A stretch of 64,000 nucleotides of DNA from Chitinophagaceae bacterium (GTDB taxonomy: Bacteria; Bacteroidota; Bacteroidia; Chitinophagales; Chitinophagaceae): positions 1 to 64,000 of the forward strand of contig CANGYR010000006.1 in the NCBI GenBank assembly GCA_947458275.1. Reading direction: 5' to 3'. A program made the translations under genes and the position numbers. The notes below the pieces were generated by a model. That model worked only from the letters and a program-made list of their open reading frames with translations. It searched no databases and had not been told where the DNA came from. Below are positions 33,836 to 41,144 of the stretch, one piece after another (the first letter of the stretch is position 1; the number at the start of each line of letters is the position of its first letter).

Positions 33836-34813
33836 CTATCCAAAAATTCCGCTTTTTTTAAGCGGTTTTTTCCCCTGGCCGATTAAGAATCCGTTTTGAT
33901 AAATCTCTATTTTGTATTCGCCTTCTATAAAGTTGCCTTCAGGAGCAAACGAAAAACTGATATTCTTTGTTTTTGAAGGTTCCAGCTCTACAGGAACTTT
34001 TGCGGTAAAAGTTTTATTGCCTTCTTCTCTGGTACTGAATGTGCCGGGAAGATTGTTCTTTGTGGCAATGGGTTTATTATCAGGTCCAAGTATGACAATG
34101 TATAAGTCAGTTGAGCCAGTTTTGATGATGCGGTTGCTTAAATCAAAACTCACCACCATTTTATCCACCCGATTGGGGTTGCTGGAAATCACTTCCTTTC
34201 CACTTTTTTTGACATTGAATGCTGTAATGTTGATATTTGAAGCATGCAGAGTAGAAGCAACATCCACTTGTTTTTGTAATTCTTTTTTTTCATTATTGGT
34301 GCTGGAGAGTTCATTGTTCAATTTCTCTTTATCAATTGTCAGCACTGCATTATCATGTTCAAGTTTTCTGTTGTCATCTGTTAATTGAGCTATTTGCTCT
34401 TCCATTCCATTTATCTTTTCATTTAATGAACTGATGAGTTTTTTTGCTTTGGCTAATTCCGCCTCTGTGATATTCTTTTTATTTAGTATTTTTCGAATTT
34501 CTGCTTTTGCATTAGTTATTTCAGATTTTTTTTCATCCAACTCTACTTTAAGATTATCCGTCACCGATCCAAGAGAATCAAGTCTGGCTAATGATTCATC
34601 AAAACTTAATTGCAATTCGCTCTTTTGATTATTTACCTCTATAAGCTCAAATCGTTGTTCCTGAATAGTTTTTTTAGTGCTGGTTTTAACAGCAATCAAA
34701 TAGCCCAACGTTGCTAACAATGCTACAGACAGGCAGACAATGATGATGTTTCTGTAATCCTTTTTGGATTCATTTTCTTGAATCGGAGGGATGTTTGTTT
34801 GATTAATTTCCAT
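33836..34813 (-). CDS. Membrane-anchored coiled-coil protein with C-terminal beta domain
   Basis: 325 residues: a short polar N-terminus, one membrane helix (about 25-44, IIIVCLSVALLATLGYLIAV), a long coiled coil (about 55-190) and a C-terminal beta-rich domain (about 200-320) with VDKMVVSFDLSNRII, NKTFTAKVPVELEP and EYKIEIYQNGFLIGQG, which resembles an immunoglobulin-like periplasmic fold. No named family recognised. Its last codons overlap a forward-strand terminator hairpin (33849-33871) of the convergent hydrolase gene. Confidence 0.7.
   Translation of the reverse strand: MEINQTNIPPIQENESKKDYRNIIIVCLSVALLATLGYLIAVKTSTKKTIQEQRFELIEVNNQKSELQLSFDESLARLDSLGSVTDNLKVELDEKKSEITNAKAEIRKILNKKNITEAELAKAKKLISSLNEKINGMEEQIAQLTDDNRKLEHDNAVLTIDKEKLNNELSSTNNEKKELQKQVDVASTLHASNINITAFNVKKSGKEVISSNPNRVDKMVVSFDLSNRIIKTGSTDLYIVILGPDNKPIATKNNLPGTFSTREEGNKTFTAKVPVELEPSKTKNISFSFAPEGNFIEGEYKIEIYQNGFLIGQGKKPLKKSGIFG
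33849..33871 (+). terminator. Terminator of the hydrolase gene inside the convergent CDS
   Basis: CCGCTT, loop TTTTT, AAGCGG, then TTTTTT on the plus strand. The same bases encode the C-terminus of the coiled-coil protein (33836-34813) on the other strand. Confidence 0.85.
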
Positions 34814-34858
34814 ATAAATCTTTAGAGATTTTGAACAAATATTATGCCATCTATTTTA

Positions 34859-35116
34859 CTAATCTAACTTGTTTGCACTGAACGTATCAGCTTCATTTAT
34901 GTCACCCAAAGTAAATCCTTTTTTAAACCAGTACATTCTCTTGGCAGAAGTTCCGTGTGTAAAGGATTCGGGTAATGAATAGCCGCGTGCTTCTTTTTGC
35001 AGTCTATCATCTCCGATAACATTGGCAGCCGTAAGCGCCTGATCAATATCACCGATCTCAATGATACTTTTGACGCCAGTTGTTTTGATATTTTGCGCAT
35101 GGTTTGCCCAACGCAT
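34859..35116 (-). pseudogene. C-terminal remnant of a YpfJ-type neutral zinc metallopeptidase
   Basis: The 85 codons match the end of the YpfJ/neutral zinc metallopeptidase family: GDIDQALTAANVIGDDRLQKEARGY, then PESFTHGTSAKRMYWFKKGF and GDINEADTF. The catalytic domain with HExxH is absent: an in-frame stop lies six codons upstream and only 141 bases separate it from the next gene. I call it a decayed gene; a free-standing small protein is possible but less likely. Confidence 0.8.
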
Positions 35117-35206
35117 ATAATTTTGGTTTACTTAAAAAATAATTTGAAAATACTTAATTTATCACAAATGTATACAGATGTTTACAAAAAATTAATTTCA
35201 TTTTAT

Positions 35207-35235
35207 TTTGCTTTGTTGATATATATATACCTTAG
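35207..35235 (+). promoter_or_regulatory. Promoter for the NuiA-like gene
   Basis: TTTG (35207-35210), a 17-base spacer, TACCTTAG (35228-35235), the same -7 variant as at fbp. Confidence 0.4.
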
Positions 35236-35257
35236 TGAATAACATAAAAATGTATAA

Positions 35258-35656
35258 ATGGAAATATCTGCATTTAAAAATCAATTGACTAAACTCACTG
35301 ATGGATTGTTCTATATGAGTGAATCGGATTATCCTTTTGAATTCATTGAGATAAATAATAACAATCCTGAAGAAATAAAAAAAGAAATTATCGAGTTACA
35401 CCCGCCGGACTCTCCAGTAGAGACTGTAAAAGCGGATGATTTTTTCAATAAACTCATTCAAGCCTACCTGGCCTCAGGAGATGATTTTCTTATTTCGACA
35501 GCCAAAAACTATGACAAATTATATTCTTTTATTTCAAACCATGCAACAGAAGTGAATATTATTCGCTGTGGGAGGATTGAAGTTGGAATTTACATTGTTA
35601 TTTATCTGAAAAAGGGGGGAGTAACTGTATTGAAAACCACCTCCATAGAAACTTGA
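35258..35656 (+). CDS. Nuclease A inhibitor (NuiA)-like protein
   Basis: A 132-residue cytosolic protein resembling NuiA, the small inhibitor of the Anabaena nuclease NucA. Matching segments in order: LTDGLFYMSESDYPFEF (near residues 12-28), SPVETVKADDFFNK (near 52-65), and the C-terminal IRCGRIEVGIYIVI (near 102-116). Length equals the family's. I recall the similarity from family knowledge rather than a search. No NucA-type nuclease is in this window, so its target is unknown. Start chosen at MEISAFKN; an out-of-frame ATG lies 8 bases earlier. Confidence 0.8.
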   Translation: MEISAFKNQLTKLTDGLFYMSESDYPFEFIEINNNNPEEIKKEIIELHPPDSPVETVKADDFFNKLIQAYLASGDDFLISTAKNYDKLYSFISNHATEVNIIRCGRIEVGIYIVIYLKKGGVTVLKTTSIET

Positions 35657-35668
35657 TTTGGATCTTTT

Positions 35669-35684
35669 TAAGTATCTCTACTTA
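35669..35684. repeat. TAAGTA-TCTC-TACTTA palindrome
   Basis: A 16-base inverted repeat (6-base arms) 13 bases after the NuiA-like stop; might be an operator or a weak transcript end. No T-run follows. Confidence 0.5.
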
Positions 35685-35862
35685 GGTATGTCAAGTGGTA
35701 AGTGCTATTTTTTAAATTATTGCCTCACAATTTGTTTAATAATTGTTTCGTATCTGTAGATTTATATCCGGATCAGAAATCGATATGATTTTACCGCTTT
35801 AAAATCCTTTTTATCACTATTGGTTGTCGTTTTTTTTAACCCTATTAGAATAAATAACATTT

Positions 35863-37407
35863 TTAATGCTTGCTGCTGAGGTATTTATTTCTTATTATCT
35901 CCGCAATAGGCTTTTTATTTACCTTGCTTTCAAGCCAGGAGATGATATCTAGATAAACAAAAGCTCTTGCTTCAAATCGGTTGTGTTCAAATTGCTTCAG
36001 CTTGTTGAGTAGAATTTCAAACTCTTGTTGTAATTTATTTTTACTGATGTGAAATGAATTTCTTAAGAACTTAAAAATTTCTTCTTCTACCGAAGTGAAA
36101 TTTTTCATTCTAGCCATAAAGCGATAAACCGATTTAATGAGGTATTCAATGATTTCAGTATTGCCTAATTCATAATGCGCAATCAAATGGAGTAGTCTGG
36201 AATAACATTGCAAATCAGTTCTTAAATCAATCTGGTCATTGATGATTTTATGCAGGTAATCGATGCACCTGTTGTAATCCCCCGCACCAAAGTAAATAGT
36301 TGATATCTTGTAATTAATGACAAGTACACGATGTCTATCAATAAACAGAGAGTATTCTTCCAGTTTTTCTTCAATTAACGGAAGTAATTTAAGGCCGCCT
36401 TTGAAATCTCCAACAATGATGTGTTGATTTAGTCTTCCGCTAAATAAATAAACAAAAGTTTGAATTCTTGTATTCTCAAAACGGTTTGCAGCATCTGTTT
36501 CGGAAAATTTTTCAAATTCAGCAAGCGTCTCTCCAAACTTCTTATAATTCCTCAGATCAAATTGTGCATTCAGCAGGTTGTGTAATCCCTTAATATAATG
36601 TCCTGTTTCAATTTCAATCATATTCTCATTTTCATGAAACAAGTCAACCCATTTTTGTGTGTATCGATAATACATCAAAAAATCTTGTCTTATAAATGCA
36701 AACCAGCAAAAGCTCTGATAGATGTATAGTCTTTCATAAAATCCATCAAGTTGGAGATGGTCTTTCGGTAGTTTTCCGAAAAAGAATTCTTTGACAACGG
36801 CCTCGTCATCTGTATTTCTTGCATGCCCGTTTTGAACATACCAACTGTAAAGAAGCAATGCCAGATTGGATAAACCTGTGATGGTTTCTCTTTTTTTATT
36901 TACCCCAAGTGCTTCCAGGCTTAATTTTTCAGCCCTGTCCTTCATACTTCTAGTGATATGAAGGGTTTCTATTTTTTTCTCAAAGGAAATTACTTGAATC
37001 AGGAAAGTATACTGATGGTGATGGATGGCCATCTCTTTTACTTTCTCCAGTATTTTTAAGCTTTGGTAATAAAGTCCTTTATTGTAGAGTATTCTGGCAT
37101 AGTCCAGCTGTTCATGCAACTGCATATCAATACTTTCCGAGGTTTTTATCACCCTCAAACTTGCCAGTAGTTGTTTATATAAGTGGGCTTTTACGTTGGA
37201 AAGCTGAGGTTTTTCGATGGAACTTAGTTTTTTAAGTAAAATAGCCTCATCGTACTCCTTCAATTTGTCTATTGCGTCAAATAATTCAATGATTTTAAGG
37301 TCTTTATTACCTGAATTTCGCTGTATGTAAAGTTTAAAATTCCTCTTTTCCGACTTTTCAAGGGAGCGAATTAATTGAAATAATATGTCTGCAGATTTGT
37401 TGGGCAT
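35863..37407 (-). CDS. Large helical (TPR-like) cytoplasmic protein
   Basis: A 514-residue protein with no signal peptide. It begins LFQLIRSLEKSEKRNFKLYIQ, an opening I associate with a conserved Bacteroidota family of unknown function. The rest is all-helical with recurring A-L-Y-x-K-G patterns that fit degenerate tetratricopeptide repeats (for example LDYARILYNKGLYYQSLKIL). It probably scaffolds partners. It has its own transcript between two intergenic regions. Confidence 0.75.
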   Translation of the reverse strand: MPNKSADILFQLIRSLEKSEKRNFKLYIQRNSGNKDLKIIELFDAIDKLKEYDEAILLKKLSSIEKPQLSNVKAHLYKQLLASLRVIKTSESIDMQLHEQLDYARILYNKGLYYQSLKILEKVKEMAIHHHQYTFLIQVISFEKKIETLHITRSMKDRAEKLSLEALGVNKKRETITGLSNLALLLYSWYVQNGHARNTDDEAVVKEFFFGKLPKDHLQLDGFYERLYIYQSFCWFAFIRQDFLMYYRYTQKWVDLFHENENMIEIETGHYIKGLHNLLNAQFDLRNYKKFGETLAEFEKFSETDAANRFENTRIQTFVYLFSGRLNQHIIVGDFKGGLKLLPLIEEKLEEYSLFIDRHRVLVINYKISTIYFGAGDYNRCIDYLHKIINDQIDLRTDLQCYSRLLHLIAHYELGNTEIIEYLIKSVYRFMARMKNFTSVEEEIFKFLRNSFHISKNKLQQEFEILLNKLKQFEHNRFEARAFVYLDIISWLESKVNKKPIAEIIRNKYLSSKH

Positions 37408-37507
37408 AATGAAATGAAATCGCTCAAATGCAGTAAAATTAATGGTTTTATGGCAAAAAACTGTTTTTTACCATCATTAAATATCAAATAACTTGTTTTG
37501 CAGGTAC

Positions 37508-37549
37508 AAAAAAAACATGCCACATTTGTATTGTGAATATGGCATGTTT
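37508..37549 (-). terminator. Minus-strand terminator
   Basis: A perfect 10-bp stem (AAACATGCCA / TGGCATGTTT), with eight T residues on the minus strand. It lies 180 bases past the DUF218 gene end and upstream of the TPR-like gene. Confidence 0.8.
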
Positions 37550-37554
37550 CTAAA

Positions 37555-37722
37555 TCAAGCAAGCAATATCAAAAAGACGTTTAACTCAACTGCTCTTTGA
37601 TGAGTCCAAAGTTAAACAAAAAAGTTCTAAAAAAAGTCAAAATAAATAGTTTTTTAAAGTTTGTAATAGTTCTCAAGCAAGCAATCGTTAAGCCGCTTCG
37701 TTTCTACGAAGGGGCTTTTTTT
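37555..37722 (+). ncRNA. Candidate non-coding transcript with rRNA-leader-like boxA
   Basis: The region carries a direct repeat TCAAGCAAGCAAT (37555-37567 and 37673-37685), a hairpin GTTTAACT / AGTTAAAC (37579-37617) and inside it TGCTCTTTGA, resembling the boxA antitermination element of rRNA leaders, and ends with a plus-strand terminator. Neighbouring genes are both on the minus strand, so a plus terminator here implies an unannotated plus transcript. Could be a small RNA or the scar of a lost rRNA operon. Confidence 0.35.
37690..37722 (+). terminator. Plus-strand terminator in a gap between minus-strand genes
   Basis: AAGCCGCTTCG / CGAAGGGGCTT (one mismatch, loop TTTCTA), then seven T residues. 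No annotated plus-strand gene precedes it. Confidence 0.82.
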
Positions 37723-37732
37723 ATGTCTTTTT

Positions 37733-38482
37733 CTAATTTTTAATCCTGTAAACAACATAGGCAAAGGCTTCTTTAAAATAGAAACCCCATCTCATCAGTA
37801 CATCAGGCTGAGGAATTATTCCTGTGAAAGTATAGGCCTCATTTCCGGCAACATAGCTGCAGGGGAGAGGGGTAGTCTGAATGCCAGCTTTGCTGAACAA
37901 TAAGGTGGCTCTGGGAATATGGTGAGCGGAAGTAATCAATAAATAAGGGGGCTTTAATTTGGCACTGTCCATGATTTTTTTTGCATTCATGGCATTCTGG
38001 GCGGTATTGGTTGATTGGTCTTCATACAAAATAGCAGAGTCTGGTACTCCCATAATGCTGAGTTCGGATTTAGTCCATTCTCCCTCATTAAAATTCTCTA
38101 CCATCACTTTGCCATTACCACCATTGACCAGTATGTATTTTACTTTTCCCATTTTGTATTGTCTCACGGCCTGTATAAACCTGTCGGAGGCGCCATTAAA
38201 ATACCCCTTCTCATTATAGTCCGGACTGGCGAATCCACCCAGGAGTAAGGCACAGCTGTATTTAGTTTGGTCTTTTTCGTCATATTGTTTCGGCTGCCAC
38301 CATCTGGCGTAGGCAGTGATTAGCCAAAGATTACTGAATACGAGAAATATACATAATGCCCAAACGAGAAACTTCTTTTTCAGGTTAGATGATTTCGTTA
38401 ACAACGATAAAATAATTAAAGATATAATCCATACAAGTGGATTAAGAAAAAATGAAATGATGCTGGAAATATAATAATGCAT
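37733..38482 (-). CDS. DUF218 (YdcF/ElyC-like) membrane protein
   Basis: A 249-residue inner-membrane protein: two N-terminal helices (about residues 7-27 and 38-58), then a periplasmic DUF218 domain (about 80-225) with ALLLGGFASPD, VNGGNGKV, YEDQSTNTAQNAMNAK and LLITSAHHIPRA. ElyC in E. coli affects peptidoglycan assembly and enterobacterial common antigen; here the role is inferred only by fold. It follows the asparaginase gene by 17 bases in the same direction. Confidence 0.85.
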   Translation of the reverse strand: MHYYISSIISFFLNPLVWIISLIILSLLTKSSNLKKKFLVWALCIFLVFSNLWLITAYARWWQPKQYDEKDQTKYSCALLLGGFASPDYNEKGYFNGASDRFIQAVRQYKMGKVKYILVNGGNGKVMVENFNEGEWTKSELSIMGVPDSAILYEDQSTNTAQNAMNAKKIMDSAKLKPPYLLITSAHHIPRATLLFSKAGIQTTPLPCSYVAGNEAYTFTGIIPQPDVLMRWGFYFKEAFAYVVYRIKN

Positions 38483-38499
38483 ATTTTATTATTGAGTAT

Positions 38500-39003
38500 T
38501 TACAAGGTATTATCTATTCTCTGAAATTCAGCCTTATCTGTATTTTTTATCACCTTATTGGCTTCGAAAATTTTTCCATTCATAGCAATGTATACCCCGG
38601 GGGTTAATATTTGAACAAAGGCCAGTGCACTGCCGAGGTTGAATAGGCCATCAGAGCTGCCAAATTTATATGGAACCATTGCTCCGGTTAAGACAATGGT
38701 TTTGCCCGGACAATGTTTGGCAAGGTAAGAAGCAGTAATAGTCATAGTGTCTGTACCGTGGGTTATCAAAATCCTTTGTTCCAGGGTTTCTAAGCATGCA
38801 TCTGCAATAATCTTTCTGTCACGTTCTGTAAAATCCAGACTGTCTTTCATCATGAGTGTATCGATAGATAAGTCGAGTCGGCATCTTCCCAAATCAAGCA
38901 TCTCATATAAATGAGTTTCTTTAAAATAAAGACTTCCGTTTAACTCATTGTATTCTTTGTCAAAAGTCCCGCCGGTAATAAATATTTTTATATCGTGTTG
39001 CAT
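38500..39003 (-). CDS. Short asparaginase-type protein (N-terminal domain only)
   Basis: A 167-residue protein matching only the N-terminal domain of L-asparaginases: ITGGTFDKEYNELNG with the nucleophile Thr12 position, then THGTDTM (near residue 81, second catalytic Thr and Asp) and VLTGAMVPYKFGSSDG. Full enzymes are about 330 residues with a second domain that completes the substrate site. This compact form occurs as a family of its own, so it is not necessarily truncated, and its substrate is uncertain. Upstream of DUF218, likely same operon. Confidence 0.85.
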   Translation of the reverse strand: MQHDIKIFITGGTFDKEYNELNGSLYFKETHLYEMLDLGRCRLDLSIDTLMMKDSLDFTERDRKIIADACLETLEQRILITHGTDTMTITASYLAKHCPGKTIVLTGAMVPYKFGSSDGLFNLGSALAFVQILTPGVYIAMNGKIFEANKVIKNTDKAEFQRIDNTL

Positions 39004-39121
39004 TTGCTAAGAAGATGAAAGGTAAAAGTAGAAAGTAATAAAGCAATTTAATGAATGATATGAATGAAAACAAATTCGGAATTATTATCTTAACGGCGTA
39101 TTTTTAGTTAATTTAACTTCC

Positions 39122-40150
39122 GTGATCAGTAAGAAAAAAATATTCATTCCGATAGCATCAACGCTCAGATATTATCTCAAGATTTATAACAGAGAGCACA
39201 AATTGCCTGTGAGTTATAATCAATTGAGATACTACACGGATTCTGTTGCGTACATAAATGACCAGGGGAAAGATACCTTGTGGGAAACAGTATTATATCC
39301 TCAGGATCAGATTCAGGATATCCATGAGGGCTTGAAGAGAGTGTATGCACGATTAAAAGCCGGCGGAGATGTGAAGGCATTGAATCACTTATATATTGAG
39401 CGCATAGATTTTTGTTCATTTGGAAATTCGCATCCTTTTCGAATTAAAATAGTGAACAGTTTTAATGATGTGTATGATTATTTCTACATCAAGACAGCAG
39501 ATGCTTCCCGTGTGTATGGTTTGGAAATAGAGCACATACTTTCTCCCAATCAGTTGCATTATCTTACTGATGAAGATACACTGGTGGAAGAGCACATAGC
39601 GGGTATACCGGGCGATCATTTTTTGCCTTTATATGAAAATAGGCCTGAGTTCAATCCCAAGCGTATCGCCAAAGAGTTTGTCAAATTTAACGAGCGTTGT
39701 TTTATCCGATTGTTGGGAGATATGCGTGCTTACAATTTTGTTTTTGATATCACGCCAGATTTTGATGCCCATCAGTTTCGCATACGTGCAATAGATTTTG
39801 ATCAGCAGTTTTATGAGGGGAATAAGAATATCTATATGCCACAATATTTTAAAGAGAATTTCCCATATGTTCAAATGGTGCAAAAACTTTTCAATAAAGA
39901 TGTAGTAAAGCAGTATCAGCAGGAAGAGCGTTCTCTTATTGCGAGGCGATTAAGAGAGGAACGGCATCGCGTTAAAAGTTTGAGAGATGTGTTGGTAAAA
40001 GAAGATTTATCTACACCTGAAAAGATTTATCAGCTAGGTCATGAACTGTCTGATCATTACGAGGATAGCATTTTTGCCAAATGCGATAGTATGGGGCATA
40101 TTATAGACAGGAGTTTGAAGAGAGTTTTGTTGACTACTCACAATAAATAA
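39122..40150 (+). CDS. Conserved hypothetical protein with kinase-like motifs
   Basis: A 342-residue soluble protein starting at GTG (no in-frame ATG nearby). I know no named function. Motifs match an atypical kinase fold: YIKTADASR with a possible ATP-binding Lys124; a hinge-like EEHIAGIPGD; then Asp200 and Asn205 in GDMRAYNF (D-x4-N, like the catalytic loop) and Asp225-Phe-Asp in AIDFDQQF (like DFG), 25 residues apart. The C-terminal third is charged and helical. If active it would phosphorylate a protein or small molecule. Single gene with a bidirectional terminator after it. Confidence 0.7.
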   Translation: MISKKKIFIPIASTLRYYLKIYNREHKLPVSYNQLRYYTDSVAYINDQGKDTLWETVLYPQDQIQDIHEGLKRVYARLKAGGDVKALNHLYIERIDFCSFGNSHPFRIKIVNSFNDVYDYFYIKTADASRVYGLEIEHILSPNQLHYLTDEDTLVEEHIAGIPGDHFLPLYENRPEFNPKRIAKEFVKFNERCFIRLLGDMRAYNFVFDITPDFDAHQFRIRAIDFDQQFYEGNKNIYMPQYFKENFPYVQMVQKLFNKDVVKQYQQEERSLIARRLREERHRVKSLRDVLVKEDLSTPEKIYQLGHELSDHYEDSIFAKCDSMGHIIDRSLKRVLLTTHNK

Positions 40151-40173
40151 TCATTAGCGTCAGTTGAAAAAAG

Positions 40174-40197
40174 AACCCGCCATAGAAATGGCGGGTT
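40174..40197. terminator. Bidirectional terminator
   Basis: A perfect 10-bp stem (AACCCGCCAT / ATGGCGGGTT), loop AGAA. The minus strand continues CTTTTTTC, the plus strand has only a short T-run; it lies between convergent genes. Confidence 0.85.
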
Positions 40198-40254
40198 TGT
40201 AACCTCAAATTAACAAAATGAAAAAATCCGAACTTGTATTTAAAACTATAGTGA

Positions 40255-41028
40255 TTAGAAGTTGAAGAAGAAGGATAATTTGTAGAAGTCGTTGCTACTG
40301 TTTGCAGGCGCCTCATCTGTAAGGTCTGTACCGAAAGAGAAACGCATGCCTCCTGCTCCTTTTGATACTTGTATGAAAGGACCGATCCATTGGTAATAAT
40401 CTGCACTGTTCGTTGTTCCGCCGCCATTAATTTTACCTCCAGCAAGGTTTAGGTTTTCGAAGTGAGCACCAATTGCTAACCAAGGTGTGATTCGTCCGCC
40501 GACATTGACCCAGTAATGTAAATAATTAAGAGTTGACTGTTTTGCAGCAGGTGGAGCTGTGGGTGCAGTTTCGTTGCGAAATGCAGCATAGTATCCAGCA
40601 TACAGTTGACCGATGATTTTCTTATCATCGTAATTCACTGTAAGATTTGGTACTATACCATCACCAATGACTCCACGCTGATTAGTGCCACTGCTAAGAA
40701 GATTCCCCATAGTAAAACCTAATTGGGGGTTGATGGCAAAATCGCCTGCTTTAAAATTGGCACCAAATCCAAATTCTGTCCAGTTGCCCCAGGCCCTGGC
40801 AGTACCGGCTCCCCACTGGATACCGTAGAAGGTAAGATCAGTTTTTTTGTTAATCGGATAAGAGGCGGTTACGGTTGGGTTGAATCCAAAGAAGGCATCA
40901 TGATTCAACGAAAGTGAAAGAGAAAGTTTGTCTTCCTTTTTTTCCTGTGCCAAAACAGGTACAGTTGCTGCAAAAAGGAATGAAAAAAGCATTGCAGAAA
41001 AGTGCATGTTGATTTTGCGCATAAACAT
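40255..41028 (-). CDS. Outer-membrane barrel protein linked to the ammonium transporter
   Basis: 257 residues with signal peptide (ending VLAQ near residue 28) and strand-rich sequence: LSLSLSLNHDAFFGFNPTVTASY, NWTEFGFGANF, WVNVGGRITPW and a final FYKLSFFFNF with terminal Phe. The family (I believe DUF6733) is usually found beside amtB in this phylum, suggesting a channel or sensor for ammonium across the outer membrane; that role is inferred from position. MFMRKINMHF offers three start codons. Follows amtB by 116 bases. Confidence 0.75.
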   Translation of the reverse strand: MFMRKINMHFSAMLFSFLFAATVPVLAQEKKEDKLSLSLSLNHDAFFGFNPTVTASYPINKKTDLTFYGIQWGAGTARAWGNWTEFGFGANFKAGDFAINPQLGFTMGNLLSSGTNQRGVIGDGIVPNLTVNYDDKKIIGQLYAGYYAAFRNETAPTAPPAAKQSTLNYLHYWVNVGGRITPWLAIGAHFENLNLAGGKINGGGTTNSADYYQWIGPFIQVSKGAGGMRFSFGTDLTDEAPANSSNDFYKLSFFFNF

Positions 41029-41144
41029 CTGGGTTTTTGGTTAATAAAAACTCTTTGTTCTGAGCAAAGCAATTCGTGTTTCTGATTTATTGCCAAATCA
41101 GTAAATGCAGCAAGCAATTGTAAATTGGAGTGGGGTGAGTGATT

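Noticed and set aside
38500-39003. Asparaginase as a truncated pseudogene
   Set aside because: The single-domain form of this length is a recurring family with intact N-terminal motifs and a proper stop, so it is kept as a gene.
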